Counted from the stretch's first letter, positions 1-11,107 are shown. The stretch is DNA of 64,000 bases from Hygrocybe punicea (GCA_963556145.1 OY744471.1:675590-739589); one strand, 5' to 3'. Notes: a model not told the origin generated them from the sequence alone. Made by a program: numbers and translations.

Positions 1-44
1 GCAGACTCCCCATGATTAGGAGGTGGGTGACATTACTCACAGTA

Positions 45-1240
45 TCAGCGGAGAGGAGGCATTGCATAGCGTAGGAATGGTTCTAGGATCGGGGATCCTT
101 GCATATATGGGGCCATGACGACAGCGTGTTCACGTAGGTAGATTAGGAAGGATTCGCTTGACCATCGGCCTATTGTTTTGACGACTTCGAATGGGACTCC
201 TCGGAGAAGGAGCTCCAGGGTGGCGCCGATGCGGATACCATGGCCTAGTAGGCATTGGAGGCCGAGGGTTTTGCATAAGTCTTTCATGCGTGTCATGAAG
301 GCAAGGCGCGTCATTGGGCGTGTGCCTTGAGGGTGGCGCCAGGCGAAGAGGGGCTCGGATGGAGATGGGTGGTTGAGCTGTAAGTGGTGTTTGATTGCGG
401 CGTCAGGGTCTGATGGGCCGGGTTGGATTGACCAATATATGTCTTCTCCTTCGCGGGAGGCTTTGGTGGTTGGGAGGTGTATGACAGTGACTTCAAGGCC
501 GTTGCGGTCAATCCTCTGGCTCATGTTGGCTGGCTTGACATGGAGGCTGGGGTCAAATGCTTTGAGTGTGGGAACGGTGAGTTCTCCGAGGCGCGAGAGG
601 GAGTAGAATGTGGTGGTGAGGCAGGCGTAGAAGGCGGCGTCGAATGGGAGTGAGAGGTTGAGTTTCTCTTTGGCCACTTCCAAGAATTGGACGGTTACTG
701 GATCTCTTCTAGGTCGCCGGGATGAGAGGGGAGTGAGGGTGGAGGCGCCGGTGAGCGCTGCCTTGATCTCGGCATTGTCGGTGGCCCATGGGTGGCCATG
801 TAGGATGTGCCAAGCTCGTATTGCAAATGTGTAGTTAGCGATCGTCTTTCCTGAATAAGCTCCGGCGCAGTTGGCGATGAATGCAAGGATTAGGATGGGT
901 GGAGCGGGGCAGCGTTGGTGTTCCAGGACACTACGTGAGTCACAGAATATGTGGAAGAGGAGTAGGCCCGCCCCGTATCCCGATCTGGTACCTTGTGCCC
1001 AGGCGACGGTCATCACGGTCAGGATCTTGTCCAGATCTGATTCAGTAATGGCTACGGGGTGGCCGGTGGCATTGCGGGGTGTGTGGGTCTCGGCGGGGAG
1101 CCAGAGACGGAGGCGGTCGCGGGCAAGACAGTGGGGGCGGAGCGGGGAGGGGAGGGGAACGAGCCCGAGCCGATAAGGTTGGGGTGTGGAGTGGCCGGTT
1201 CTTTGGGTGACGGGGGTGTTGAGGTTGTCTTTGAGGCTAG
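45..1240 (-). CDS. Tyrosine recombinase of DIRS-like element
   Basis: This frame would cut and join DNA strands to integrate the element's circular cDNA. The catalytic set is visible: Arg in SRLGEL (about 590), His and Arg in GHGIRIG (about 225-240), Trp in GRWSSE and the nucleophile Tyr in FLIYLREH (about 135). The true start is uncertain: the frame stays open far upstream through the RT gene (to 3431), but only roughly the last 390 codons look like recombinase. The first recognisable part overlaps the end of the RT-RNase H frame, so expression by frameshift, splicing or reinitiation is likely. The TGA stop is at 45-47. Confidence 0.85.
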
Positions 1241-3435
1241 TTGTCCCAGTTCGCCTTGAGCTCATGAAGCTCGGCTTCGATGCTGTCAGGGTACGAGAGG
1301 GAGGGGGAATGAGGGTGTTGGATAGAATCTGCAGCGCGCTTTGGTGCTGCTTTTGGATAGTTGCCGGATTGGAGGAGGTGACGTTCGGCGTGTGAGAGGG
1401 GTGATGTGGCATCGATGATGAGATCGTCGAGGCCAGGTGGGAGTGGGAAGCTGGGTAGGAGCTGATCGAGGGGTGGGAGGATGCCTCTAGAGAGGGGATC
1501 GGCAGGGTTGAGTTTGCTGGGAACGTAGGATGGGTGGATCGAATCGATGGTCTCGCATGAGTCGATGAAGGCGTGGGTGCGCTTGAAGATCTCGTTGACG
1601 GGGGGGTTCCTACTCCTGTGATTCCACCAGCCTTCAACGACGCCTTTGTTGTCGCCGTATACCCTAAAATTCCGGCCAGGAGCCTCAGTCCAGGCGATTG
1701 CGTGGATGAGGAGCTCGAACCCGAGGCCTTCGGCCCAGCCGATGTCTCGTTGGCCGTGAAGTGTTTGCCATCCTGGTATGAGCCGCCAAGCGCGCCAGTG
1801 GTTGGATAGCAGGATGCCGATGCCGATGGTGGAGCTGGCATCGGAGTAGGCCTGGAGATCGACAGGGGAGACGGGGCTAGGGATTGGTCTCCCGAGGAAG
1901 GGCTGTTCGAGTTTCGATTTCCACCATTGGAGGTCAGCGCGGATGGATTTTGGGGCGTGACGTGGCAGGCGAGGATTGTTACCGAAGATGCCGAGCATGC
2001 TCTCCAGGCCGGTGAGGTAGGCACGGCCTGAAGGGATGACCAGGGATGCGTGGAGTAGCTTCCCGTAGAGCTTTTGAACCTCATTGAGGATGTGAGTCGA
2101 GGCGTTGGTCCAGTCATGGATCGCGGCCAGGTACTTGGTTTTCTTTTTGTCCGTGAGGGCAACTGTGATCGCGGCGAGGTCCCATTCCAGGCCGATGAAG
2201 GTTGCCAAAGAGGCGAAGGGGGTGTCCTTCGATTTCTCCCAGGGGATGCCCAGTTCGTCGGAGAGGCGGTCAATATCGTCGAAGTTGTAGCAATATGCTT
2301 GGTCCTCTGCGGAGCGGGGTGAGTGGCCGGAAAGGTCGAGGCAGGGGTAAGCGCAGTCCTCATCAAACTCTTCAAGGGTGTCGTCATCGAAGGGCCTTCC
2401 GCCGAACCAGAGGCGGCCGCCGTCGTGATGGCGGCCCCTGGTGGCGATGTCAGCGTGCCAGAGGCGGCAGCGGGCGTTGTAAGATTCAAGGTGGGTGCGG
2501 AGGATCCTGAAAAAGAAATGATCGTCAACCCATTTTGAAACTGGGGCCATCCCGTGGTATCGGAAGAGTTCAGTGCCGGCGTCGGCCACTGAACCGTATC
2601 CTCCTGATGAAGGAGATACCCCAAAGCACGTGGCGGTGTCAATGGAGAAGAGGTCGGGCGCGAGACGCACGACTGCTCCCGGCCATTGGGATGGGTGCAG
2701 GGGAATGGTCCGATAGGCTTCGGCGACGTCCCTTGTGGCGGCCTGGGATCCAGGTGGGAGGCGCGATATGAGGAGGCAGATGACGGAAAAGGTGCCCCAG
2801 GTGCTGGGGAAGTGGTCAGAGTCGATCTGGGAATTGATGGAGGGGTTGGGGAATTGTGCCGAGGTCTCGTGGGGGAAGGAGTAGTTTTGTACGTTCCGGA
2901 AATGGCCTGGACGGCCGGGTTTTGGGATGATGCCGAATGGGGAGGATTGGAATGGGCCGATGAGCGCTTCGAGGGTGGCTTGGGAGAATGGGCCGAGGTA
3001 TCTGCCTTTGGAGAGTTCTTTTGCAATGATTTTGTCGAACTCGGCGCTGTGTTCGATGATGGATTCTCGGTTGGGTGGGATTTGGGTGGCGTGGATTGGG
3101 GGGATCTCGAGATCGAAGCCGGTGCGCATGCTCTGTGGGAGGTGACTGTAGCGGGGCCATATGTTGGAGGATTGGAGGAGGGCTTCCCAGGCATCGGGCT
3201 TATATGGCGTGAGCGCTTCCCGGCTTCTGAGCTCGAGGGCAGTTCTGTGCGCCATGAGTTGGCTCTCCACAGCCGGTGCAGATGTGCCGGGCTGTGTGGC
3301 GGGAGCTGGTGCAGCCGGAAGGGCGTTGAAAGTCGATGCAGATGTCGCGGCCGTCGCGGAGGACGAGGCGCTTGTTGACGCGGTGCGCCAGTGTGGGATG
3401 TCGGTTGTCCCATGTTGTTGCGGCGTCGCATTCAC
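1237..3435 (-). CDS. Reverse transcriptase-RNase H polyprotein of DIRS-like element
   Basis: This 732-residue frame carries RT motif A (ATRDVAEAY, about residue 240), motif B (FGVSPSSGGYGS) and motif C (KWVDDHFFF, about residue 303). A DIRS/Ty3-type RNase H follows, with YSDASS near residue 530 and a GDNKG motif. The tail ends with NPADPLSRG, common at the end of these RNase H domains. The N-terminal 90 residues are low-complexity Ala/Thr/Pro and overlap the Gag zinc-knuckle frame, so the real start may lie further in. All three RT aspartates are present. Frame and motifs are intact, so the protein could be functional if expressed. Confidence 0.88.
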   Translation of the reverse strand: MNATPQQHGTTDIPHWRTASTSASSSATAATSASTFNALPAAPAPATQPGTSAPAVESQLMAHRTALELRSREALTPYKPDAWEALLQSSNIWPRYSHLPQSMRTGFDLEIPPIHATQIPPNRESIIEHSAEFDKIIAKELSKGRYLGPFSQATLEALIGPFQSSPFGIIPKPGRPGHFRNVQNYSFPHETSAQFPNPSINSQIDSDHFPSTWGTFSVICLLISRLPPGSQAATRDVAEAYRTIPLHPSQWPGAVVRLAPDLFSIDTATCFGVSPSSGGYGSVADAGTELFRYHGMAPVSKWVDDHFFFRILRTHLESYNARCRLWHADIATRGRHHDGGRLWFGGRPFDDDTLEEFDEDCAYPCLDLSGHSPRSAEDQAYCYNFDDIDRLSDELGIPWEKSKDTPFASLATFIGLEWDLAAITVALTDKKKTKYLAAIHDWTNASTHILNEVQKLYGKLLHASLVIPSGRAYLTGLESMLGIFGNNPRLPRHAPKSIRADLQWWKSKLEQPFLGRPIPSPVSPVDLQAYSDASSTIGIGILLSNHWRAWRLIPGWQTLHGQRDIGWAEGLGFELLIHAIAWTEAPGRNFRVYGDNKGVVEGWWNHRSRNPPVNEIFKRTHAFIDSCETIDSIHPSYVPSKLNPADPLSRGILPPLDQLLPSFPLPPGLDDLIIDATSPLSHAERHLLQSGNYPKAAPKRAADSIQHPHSPSLSYPDSIEAELHELKANWDN

Positions 3436-4866
3436 TGATGCGGTGTGGGTGGCGACCGAGGCAGACGGCGCAAGCAGAGAGGCCTCCGCCGCTTGCGCCG
3501 GAGCGAAAATCTGTGCGGATATCTGGGCAGCTGCGGTTGTCGCGGGCGCGCGCAGGGGATCTGGATCTGCGGTGTGAGTTGCTGGGTCAGTTCGCTTCGT
3601 GGCTGCGCCGGGAGGGGGGTATATTGGGATTGCCTACGGGTGGGATTGGGATGCGTTGATCTGCCTGTGATGGCGTGTAAGGAGGAGGCGTGGCGTGGGC
3701 ATGCGTGGCGCAAAGTGGTGCATGCGAAGTGCAAAAGAGGCAGTGTGGTGGCATGCATGGTGCAATGTGTGGCATGCGGGGGTGCAATGTGTGGCATGCG
3801 CAGTGCAAGGGAGGCAGTGTGAGGCAATGTTTGGATGATATGAGAAGGCGGTAGAGGGTGGCGGTTGTGGCGTCATGAATGGTGTACGGTGGTGAGAGGG
3901 GAGCGTGTGGGAATGATGGGTGACGAGGAAAGGATTAGCTGGGATTAATGATACGAGAGGGGGGGGGGGACTGACCCGGAAATCCCGGTCGTTGTCTTTG
4001 ATTCGTCGGTTGTCCCAATAGACTTCCTCTTTGGTCTGGCGTAGTACATCTTCATCGATGATCGATAAGTTGTATGCGCCGGCGGGTGTGGGGATGGCGA
4101 TGTGCCAGAGTCGTCGCTGGCGTGCTTGGTAGAGGATCAGCGTCTTTTGGTCCAGGGGGTCGCGGGAGGATCTCATCTTGTGAATTTGAAGTTTGCCCCA
4201 GAAGGAGGCGAGCATGGCAACGCGGTCGGCGGGCCAGTCAGCTTCTTCCATGGCTACTATCATCCTCGGAGTGGCTTGGCAAAAGTCCTCCCATTTGATG
4301 TCTTTGTCGTCGAGCGCTTTGTTGGCATTATGGGTGGAGGCGGCGGGGACCCAGGAGGTGGAGCCATCCGCCTTGCGAGCGATGACCATGGCGTCGTCAT
4401 CTACGGAGGCGGGGTTCCGGAGGGCCTCATCGAGGCCGTCATTAGTGTAGTACCAAAGCTCTACATATTCACCTTTGTGCATCTTCCTGGTGGCATAGGT
4501 GGAAGGGATGACCGGGGTCGTGGTGGGCATGGGGCGGTCAGGGATTGGGATGTATTTAGTTTTGTTCTTCTTCATCTCTTCCTTACGGAGGGTTTGTTGT
4601 TCTTCGGCGGTTGTGATGGCTAACTGATCTGCTGCGACCTGGTCTAGGGCGAGTTGTTCTTCCTGTCGGATGATTTCGTCGTGTATCTGGTCGCGCCATT
4701 GCTGTTTGTCGACGTTGTTCCCGAGCTGCCAGATGTTCGTTAGTATCTGGATCGCTTGGGCCTCGGTTGTTTGAGCATTGACGAGGGGAGCCCGAGTAGG
4801 GGCATAGGCAGCGGAGGCGTAGTCGGGGCAGTGTGCGAGAGCGGGGTCGAAAAGAAACGGAGGCAT
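3200..4866 (-). pseudogene. Gag-like protein of DIRS-like element, frame broken or spliced
   Basis: The N-terminal block starts with ATG at 4866 (MPPFLFDP) and stays open to about 3990. It is rich in acidic and Gln residues, with a Trp-rich central part. The C-terminal block, in another frame, holds two zinc-knuckle-like motifs: CAVCLGRHPHRISEC (3475-3431) and ICTGCGEPTHGAQNC (3283-3239), ending at a TAA at 3202-3200. The 430 bases between them contain short CATGC-rich repeats. They look like an intron: GTCAGT follows DFR near 3985, and a branch-like CTGAC precedes CAG near 3575. I found no simple donor/acceptor pair that keeps the frame, so either the intron borders are unusual or there is a frameshift. 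Confidence 0.6.
3690..3835. repeat. Short GTGGCATGC-type tandem repeat
   Basis: Degenerate copies of a roughly 20-base GTG(G/C)CATGC(A/G)NNGTGCAA unit lie inside the suspected intron of Gag. They create antisense low-complexity His/Cys open frames that are not genes. Confidence 0.6.
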
Positions 4867-5243
4867 GATTGGATTGATAGGTAGTGAGTGCGGAGGAAAG
4901 AGAGGGGAAAGAAAATGCTCTGTTAGAGCAGAGAAGAACTTGAGCGATGCAAGTTGTTGATGGGCAGAGATGAGGATCGCTGCGCCACAACTTGCTAAAT
5001 TCGTACATAGACATAATTCTAATTTTACACTCATGTTTCGTGTATTTTAGAAAGTCATCGCTTTCCTTGCCCTTTTTTGCCTTGCTGGCACACTCTCTGA
5101 TTGGTCTAGTCGCCAACTGTCCAATTCCCTCATTTGCGTCATGCAGCCAATTGCAACCAGCGTCATCCCCACAGGTTCACCCGATCGCCGATAAAAGACT
5201 AGGCCAACCGCCATATGTGGATCCTGCCAGTGATTTCGGTGCC

Positions 5244-5251
5244 TGACATGA
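5244..5251 (+). promoter_or_regulatory. TGACATGA upstream element of receptor-like gene A
   Basis: TGACATGA lies 40 bases before the ATG. The same octamer occurs 38-51 bases before the start codon of all five paralogues, in otherwise diverged flanks. It may mark a transcription start or a factor site. Confidence 0.45.
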
Positions 5252-5283
5252 GCTTTGCTTGGCCATCAGCGATATCGATATCG

Positions 5284-7247
5284 ATGGATCCAACGCTGGT
5301 TGTGTTGTTCGCCGTCTTTGTCACAGCGCTAGCGGATGTTCCACCGCCAACACAAGGTCATCAACTCGGTGTTCCTTCGAATGGCATCGACATTATTGTG
5401 CCAGTGTCGGTCGTGCAATGCGAACCTGTTCTCTTTTACTACAACGTTTCTCATAGTAATTCTTTCAACGTGATCTTGGAAACAACTGACTTCGCAGGAT
5501 CTCCCTTCCTCAGTCTTTATTTCCCTCCCGGCGTTGGCTACTTTGATTGGATTTGCAACATTCCCATGGGCAACAGGTTCATCGCGTGTGGTCCTGGTGG
5601 TGGTTGTCAATATTACACTGTGCAACCTGGGTCGTCGTCTGCTTGCTTGGGAGATGTCACAACTACCTATTCCTATGCATCCTACTATGCGACATATTTT
5701 CAATCTTACACTGAACATTCTCCCTCTGGTGTCTTGTCATACTCGACATTTCAACTGTGAGCCTTCCCCTCTACCTCGTTATCTCGAGCTCAACATTGGT
5801 TAGACCTACCATCGCATTTCCTGCAAGCTCATTAACCACACTCACTGTCAAGTGCGATTGGTTCCTTCGCCATCCATCCAGGATGCTGACTTTCTCGTAG
5901 TCCAACCTTAGTTGTGATTTCGACAACCACAAAATCTACAGTATCGTCTACGTTATCCTCCCCGACATCCTCAACATCCCCTTCTTCCCCCCCAGCATCC
6001 TTCCACACGTCAAACAAGGCTGTTATCGGTGGTGTCTTATTCGTCGTCATTTTGTTCATCCTCAGTACCGCATCCATCTTTTTGCTGCGAAAACGAAGAA
6101 GCTCACCTTCAATTGGAGCGTTCGGTTCTCCTACCATCGAATCCGAAATACAGCCTCATTCCGGTTTGATGATGAGCCAGCCTGTGCCTACGACATACTT
6201 CTCTACGCCACGCCTGTCTAGTTCGGGTGCATCTCACCATAGATAATCTTTCCCAGCTATGCCTTATCTGATACTACCTTTTAGATCAAGAAAGACCCTT
6301 CACATACACACTGGCAGATCCAATCGACACCGTACATCGCCGGAGTGAATTCACACATGACGTCGGTCGACCAGCTGTCCCAGACGCACATTACGTCCAC
6401 ACCGCCACTCCTCCTGGTATGTATCACTCCGCTGTTCAATCCCTTATATGTTAAATGATCACCGGATGCAGGGGCACCACTGTCACATCCTTCTAACACA
6501 GATCCAGTCCACGTTTTACATCGTGCAAGCGAATTCACGTCTAACATCAGTCGAACAGCTGTCCCGGACAAACAACGAGGCAATAATGTCCCCTTTACCA
6601 CACTTGCTGGTTAGTATAGCTCTTCTGTTTCCTTCCTCATTTTGAAACTCACATATATATCACCAGATGCAGGGGCACTGACACCCTCGGCTCCTGCTAC
6701 CGCACCGCCTTCAGTATCCCCCCAACCCGAGAATGTTGTTGTATCATGCTATCAGCCCGAGCAGTCAACGCGTGAATCCCGGAATGTGGAGGCTGATTTA
6801 GCTTCGGCTTTTGATGCCGCTGGGATAACGGCCAGTCAACGACAGGCACTCATTGCATCTTGGAACACTTCATCTGTCGATACGGCATTATCATCACTGG
6901 CAGTGGAGGCTGACGTAGCTTCGGCTCTTGATGCCGTTCGCCGCCTGACCGCCAGCCAACAACAGGCACTCGTAGCCTTCTTGAATGCCTCGGCCGATCC
7001 AATCTCACCTCCCGAGGCAGCGCTGGCATCACCACCAGCAGACGTTCCAATGTCAAGGGCACTACTACCTCAGCCATCGACAATAAGCGAAGCTGCGCCG
7101 GAGGACCTCCCAGATATAGCGAATATTCTGAGTGTCATCTCTCGCGCACGGTTGAGTACGAGGGAAAGACATGCCATGATTGCAACGCTCAATAATTTGC
7201 TCATGCCCGACCAGGTGACGCAGATTCGACGAGGGACAATACAATGA
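5284..7247 (+). CDS. Receptor-like single-pass membrane protein A (C-terminal frameshift)
   Basis: The start at MDPTL is shared by all paralogues. Predicted exons are 5284-5756, 5804-5851, 5901-6226, 6285-6416, 6472-6609 and 6667-7247. A signal peptide leads an ectodomain with five Cys (QCEP, DWICNIP, ACGPGGGC, SACLG). A Ser/Thr stalk follows, then a membrane helix (VIGGVLFVVILFILSTA), basic LRKRR and a cytoplasmic tail with two copies of a TASQRQAL module plus an RARLSTRERHAM module. It is the only copy in which the post-membrane exon is duplicated (exons 4 and 5). The acceptor of exon 5 has moved 6 nt because CACCAG became CACCGG. The stop at 7245 follows a frame slip: the next frame would read SPPRY then stop, matching the PPxY end of its sisters. 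I do not know its function; a cell-surface sensor or adhesion role is inferred. Confidence 0.75.
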
Positions 7248-8660
7248 CTTCGCCGCCACGTTATGCGGGATGATATGGCATTAAGTTTTCGTCAGGCATG
7301 TAAGTTCTGGTTCTTGTTTCGCGCGACCCTGGTGTATATTAGGTCTGCCTTCACAGTGTTTCTTTGTATCTACAGAGGTTGTTTTCGGAATCTTCATTGT
7401 TCTGTGTCATGATTTTGTATAGCCTATCGCAACCCCCCCATGAAATACACTCCATGTAACCTGTAACCACCGATCTGGCTAGAGCCTGGTAAATGATGTC
7501 TGCGAGAGTGAGATGGATTTCCTGGAAATATGATCAGGTGAGATCGGGGTGGAGGGGTTTAGGATGGATTCGTGCGTCTGCGGGTGCAAAATTCATGACG
7601 CAGTAAGTGGCCCTCACAGCAGACAGTCGGTTTGACGTAGCGACAGCGAGGACAACCTGTGGGAAAGTCGGTCGGGCATCAAATGGTCTAAGGAATAGGT
7701 ACGGAGGTGGATAATGATGCGACATCGCTCACACTGAATAGCTGGCGGAATCTGTGAATGCAGAGTGATCCATAATTGTATAAAGGGACAATAATCACTC
7801 GGTGACGTCCTCTGCTTGTCGCAAGTAGTCCACTGTGATCAAGAAACGGACAAAGCAAAACAAAACAAGTGGCAAAACTTCACACGGATAGAAGCAGCCA
7901 CAATATAGCCCATCGAAAGCGACGACGTTCGTGCAAGTTTGCATGCTATCAACAGACTACAGTACGGTACGCCTTCTGCAGAAGCAGGGTGGCCAAATGT
8001 CAGAAGAGCACGACTTGGGGGTAAAAGTAATGCCATCCACGACACGTACTTTGGCTTCTTCCATGTTATCCGCAAAAAGGACCACCTCAGTCTATCACTC
8101 AGTCAGACAAGGCATCTTGAGCAAGCGAGAGAAGAAGACACACACTGAATACAATTTGCCCGTGGCGCTTGAGGAAGGAAAAAGGGTAGGAGCAGTGTAT
8201 CGCTATGGAGGATGGAGGCCCTGCGCCAGAACATCCGCGCTATCATTGTGTTCCAAGGGGATTGAGAGTCTGCAATTGGCTTCTGGTAATAAGATCGGGA
8301 ATCACGGCACAACTTTCGACGGGGAAGCGGTCGATTCGTGAGCAAGGATCAGTGCCCGCGAAAAATCCAGGGGGCATTAATTATAAAGAGAGTGCAGATG
8401 CCATAGATGCGGACAAGGCAGATGCAGAGGTGCGAGGAAAGGCCACGCTGAGGAAATTCACCAGGGACATGGGCAGCGCGAAGATCGCGAAACGCCCACT
8501 GCAATAAACATGCTAGAAATAGTCGCGCAGAAGCTTGGGATAGCCAGATAATTGCAAAGGCCCGCACAGCTTGTTCGAGGTGAAATCACTGGGGTAGACT
8601 CTCTACACGAACGAACTGGCACGCGTCACAGTTGTCACGCACTCTTTCACCAGTAAAACC
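7248..8660. other. Intergenic; 3' flank related to the other receptor-like genes, no clear gene
   Basis: The first 550 bases resemble the 3' flanks of paralogues C and D (a CATGAAATACACTCCATGTA block near 7440, a TCTGCGAGAGTGA block near 7500, and GATCCATAATTGTA near 7768), so the flank was duplicated with the genes. From 7830 to 8510 there are open frames up to 136 codons on both strands with no recognisable domain or convincing splice pattern. Confidence 0.5.
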
Positions 8661-9336
8661 ATGACTCCCGTAAGTTCTGCGCACCAAACTGTTAGATCAG
8701 CTCTTGACATCATTTACAGGCAATGGAGACATCTGCCGAGATAACCTGGTATACTATGGGCCAGATGCTGCCACCGCAGGCAAACAGCTTGCTGGGTCCT
8801 GATTTCGGTAAAAGGGCTGTGGAGCATACTCTAGAGCAAATGCCAGGCGTGCAACTCATTCCAACAACGTACGAAGCAGCGGACACATACCTCAAAGAGG
8901 AGCTCAAAAAACCGAAAGGTGGCCGAGATCTTTTGCGAGAGATGTGCATGATCGTCCCGTTGAACCTCCCGCAGGATCGAAATCTATACTACAAATCTGA
9001 CGCGACGAAATCGCTGATCCAAATGGTGCAAGGTGACTATATTATAATGGCGACGGCCGCCATGAGTTATCGTTCTGGGAATGCTGACAACGTTGCTTGC
9101 TTCCCGCAGGCGCGATAATGTTAATGCCTACTATCGATATCCCTCCTCATGCTTTCGGTACCCAGAACGGTTACATTAGCCATGAGAACCTTGTGTGGGA
9201 TCCACCGACGCGTGAGCCACAACGAGGCATGATCTTATTGGCCTATTTCACCCAGACTCGGCCGGCCCATTCCGCTGATCTTGATAAAACCGCAAGGGAA
9301 AATGCCGTACACTTGGACTTTTCACCTTACGAGTGA
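8661..9336 (+). CDS. Small spliced hypothetical protein
   Basis: The three-exon model is 8661-8669, 8720-9032 and 9110-9336. Intron 1 has GTAAGT...TTTACAG. Intron 2 has GTGACT, a CTGAC branch site and CCCGCAG. Both junctions keep one frame across three otherwise separate open stretches, which supports a real gene. The product is about 182 residues, mixed alpha/beta in composition, without signal peptide or membrane helix. Notable stretches are LREMCMIVPLNLP in the middle and a Pro-rich DIPPHAFG region after the second junction. I do not recognise the family. It stands alone between the first receptor-like gene and an ABC-transporter remnant. Confidence 0.55.
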
Positions 9337-10118
9337 GCAATTCTGGTAGACTCGAAGGAAAATGAAGCTGAAGTTGTGGACAATTTGGAAGTACATATAT
9401 CGTAGATTGCATACTGTAAGCATATTCAACATTTCTAGTAAATATTATCGATACGTTGATTTTTTTGTGCCGCTCAACTAAGTTGGAGTACAACAAATAA
9501 CTCCCACCGTACTTGACTCTGCACGCATCGTTCGTTTTTTCAACAGAATGAAAGCGTCTTACGCCTACTAACCTCGATCGGAATATTTCCCGGAAGTTCT
9601 TGAACCCAAAATTCCAAATTACGGTCAGCAACGCCCATCTTGTAATTTCAGCTCTTGGAACTGTTTTCATCAACGTTGACGGCGAGTTTAAACAGAAACC
9701 CGGCCTGTGCATTGATTGGATGGAATATCCTCGCCAAATTACGGGTGGAAACATGCCCGAACTTGTGCTACGTCTTTTTCCTGGGTATCATTTCATGGCC
9801 TAAAGGACTTCACGCATGAGAGCCGGTCTGTTTGCCGCGGATTTCGCCTTGCCTGAGTGTTCCGACACCCATTATTCTCCTCGGTGACTGCCATTCCGTT
9901 ACGGCTATGTGCGTTCGTTGGTTGAATATCGGTGAGCCGAAGTTGGCATCCCCGCACCTTTGACGTCTCTAGCAACCATTATGTATATTGGCCCGGTGAC
10001 CTTGTTGAGAATGTATATCCAGTCATATTTTGATTGTCGCTCCCAGTTTCCATATTCATAACGGTATGCTTGAGGGAGACGGCCATTCCGAAGACATTAG
10101 GGCTGATTCGAAGCACCT
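9337..10118. other. Intergenic, no gene recognised
   Basis: AT-rich stretch after the TGA of the small hypothetical gene. A 168-codon open frame runs antisense (9754-9248) but overlaps the coding exon and has no recognisable motif. No repeat or structured RNA was seen. Confidence 0.4.
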
Positions 10119-10991
10119 ATGGCTTTCCGAGCGGGTAGGAACCTTCGAAATGCTTTTGGCGCAGAAAAAATAAAGCGGCCCTCTGGTTCTCCAGCATCAT
10201 CCTTGCTGTACCGACAGCCACCAATGCCTAGACATTCAAGGGATCCAGCACGCACAGGTCCCCCCGTCGTTGAAATGATCCCCGAGGAAGAAGGTAGTTA
10301 TGAGTTTCACGATTTGTCAACGCAAAGGAATCTCCCGTCATCACGGAGACCATACTGCCAGCCGAACGAGTTTTTGTCGGATCACCTCGAACTCGTCGAT
10401 TGCCGGTGCCACAAGAGCCCACCGAGTCAGACTCGAAGGAGCGCCCACCCGATGGTCCTCCCATTGTCATCGAGATGAAGCCTCAGGAGAATAATGGTGG
10501 CTTTGAGTTTCATGATATCTCTCACACTACTCCAGAAGGCAAGGTCCTCATTCAAGGCATATCTGCAAGCGTCGGGAAAGGCGAGATGTTGGCCATTATG
10601 GTTTGTCTGTCTACCCCCGCCCCAGAATCCTCAAACGGACCGTTCGTTTAGGGTCCCTCCGGATCAGGGAAAACATCCCTCCTATCGAGTCTCACTCCTG
10701 GAAGCGGAAAAGGTGTTACGGGTCGGATATTATTCGAGGGTCAATAAAACTTGGCACCAGCTTGGTAACATGCCCGAAAGTGAGTCGCGTATCTTGAATC
10801 TTGCCCGTTCTCAGACTTTTGTGCGTTAGCGATTAGATCCTGTTTCTTGATGAACCGACGTCTGGTCTGGACAGTACATCTTCCCGCCTGGTAATGTCGG
10901 CGGTCAAGAATCATGACCACTCCCACTGGCAACCGGGGGCAGCGTTGGGGGTTAAATGGGAGTCCCGATAGGGGACCAGGGACGCAAATAC
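10119..10991 (+). pseudogene. ABCG-type ABC transporter nucleotide-binding-domain fragment
   Basis: The fragment encodes FEFHDIS...GKVLIQGIS...GKGEMLAIM, then an intron (10601-10651), then Walker A GPSGSGKT and GVTGRILFEG. After about 100 bases of unrelated or deleted sequence comes LFLDEPTSGLDS (about 10845-10880), holding Walker B and the D-loop. The LSGGQ signature and the whole membrane domain are absent and frames shift between pieces, so it is dead. The segment before the domain is internally duplicated: GPPVVEM...YEFHDLS near 10260-10310 repeats as GPPIVIEM...FEFHDIS near 10455-10520. The intact relatives are half-size or full ABCG exporters of the plasma membrane. Confidence 0.8.
10861..10991 (+). 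repeat. Direct repeat A, copy 1 (ABCG D-loop segment)
   Basis: 131 bases starting at the SGLDSTSS codons recur almost unchanged at 11108-11237. Copy 1 is followed directly by repeat R (10996-11107). Confidence 0.9.
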
Positions 10992-10995
10992 AAGA

Positions 10996-11107
10996 AACCA
11001 AACCGTGATCGAGTAAGCAAGAAGCCCAATTAAATGTGTAGGTCTACTGAAGTCTAGCCGTGTATCAAGGTGCTAGAGGGTTTTCACCCTATTCGTTTTG
11101 CTCGATA
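10996..11107 (+). repeat. Direct repeat R, copy 1
   Basis: About 112 bases beginning AACCAAACCGTGATC recur at 12314-12426 with only a few differences. Here R follows repeat A directly, the arrangement expected of an empty insertion site. Confidence 0.9.

Larger units (their letters stand above)
1..5050 (-). mobile_element. DIRS-like (tyrosine recombinase) retrotransposon, left end outside window
   Basis: Three coding blocks lie head to tail on the minus strand in the order Gag, reverse transcriptase-RNase H, tyrosine recombinase. That order, with a recombinase in place of a DDE integrase, defines DIRS-type elements, which integrate circular cDNA by site-specific recombination. No methyltransferase domain is visible between RNase H and the recombinase. 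The three frames overlap heavily. The recombinase stop lies 45 bases from the window edge, so the 3' terminal repeat is not visible. The RT and recombinase frames are uninterrupted and keep their catalytic residues, so the copy is fairly young. Gag is split between frames. Confidence 0.85.

Noticed and set aside
2686..3378. Plus-strand 230-codon frame antisense to RT
   Set aside because: It overlaps a well-supported RT reading and has Gly/Glu-rich composition typical of an antisense shadow.
1240..3431. Minus-strand 1128-codon open frame beneath the RT gene
   Set aside because: Only the last third is recombinase. The rest is Pro/Ser-rich shadow coding caused by GC-rich RT sequence.
9248..9754. 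Minus-strand 168-codon frame
   Set aside because: It overlaps the third exon of the spliced gene at 8661-9336, with no motif.
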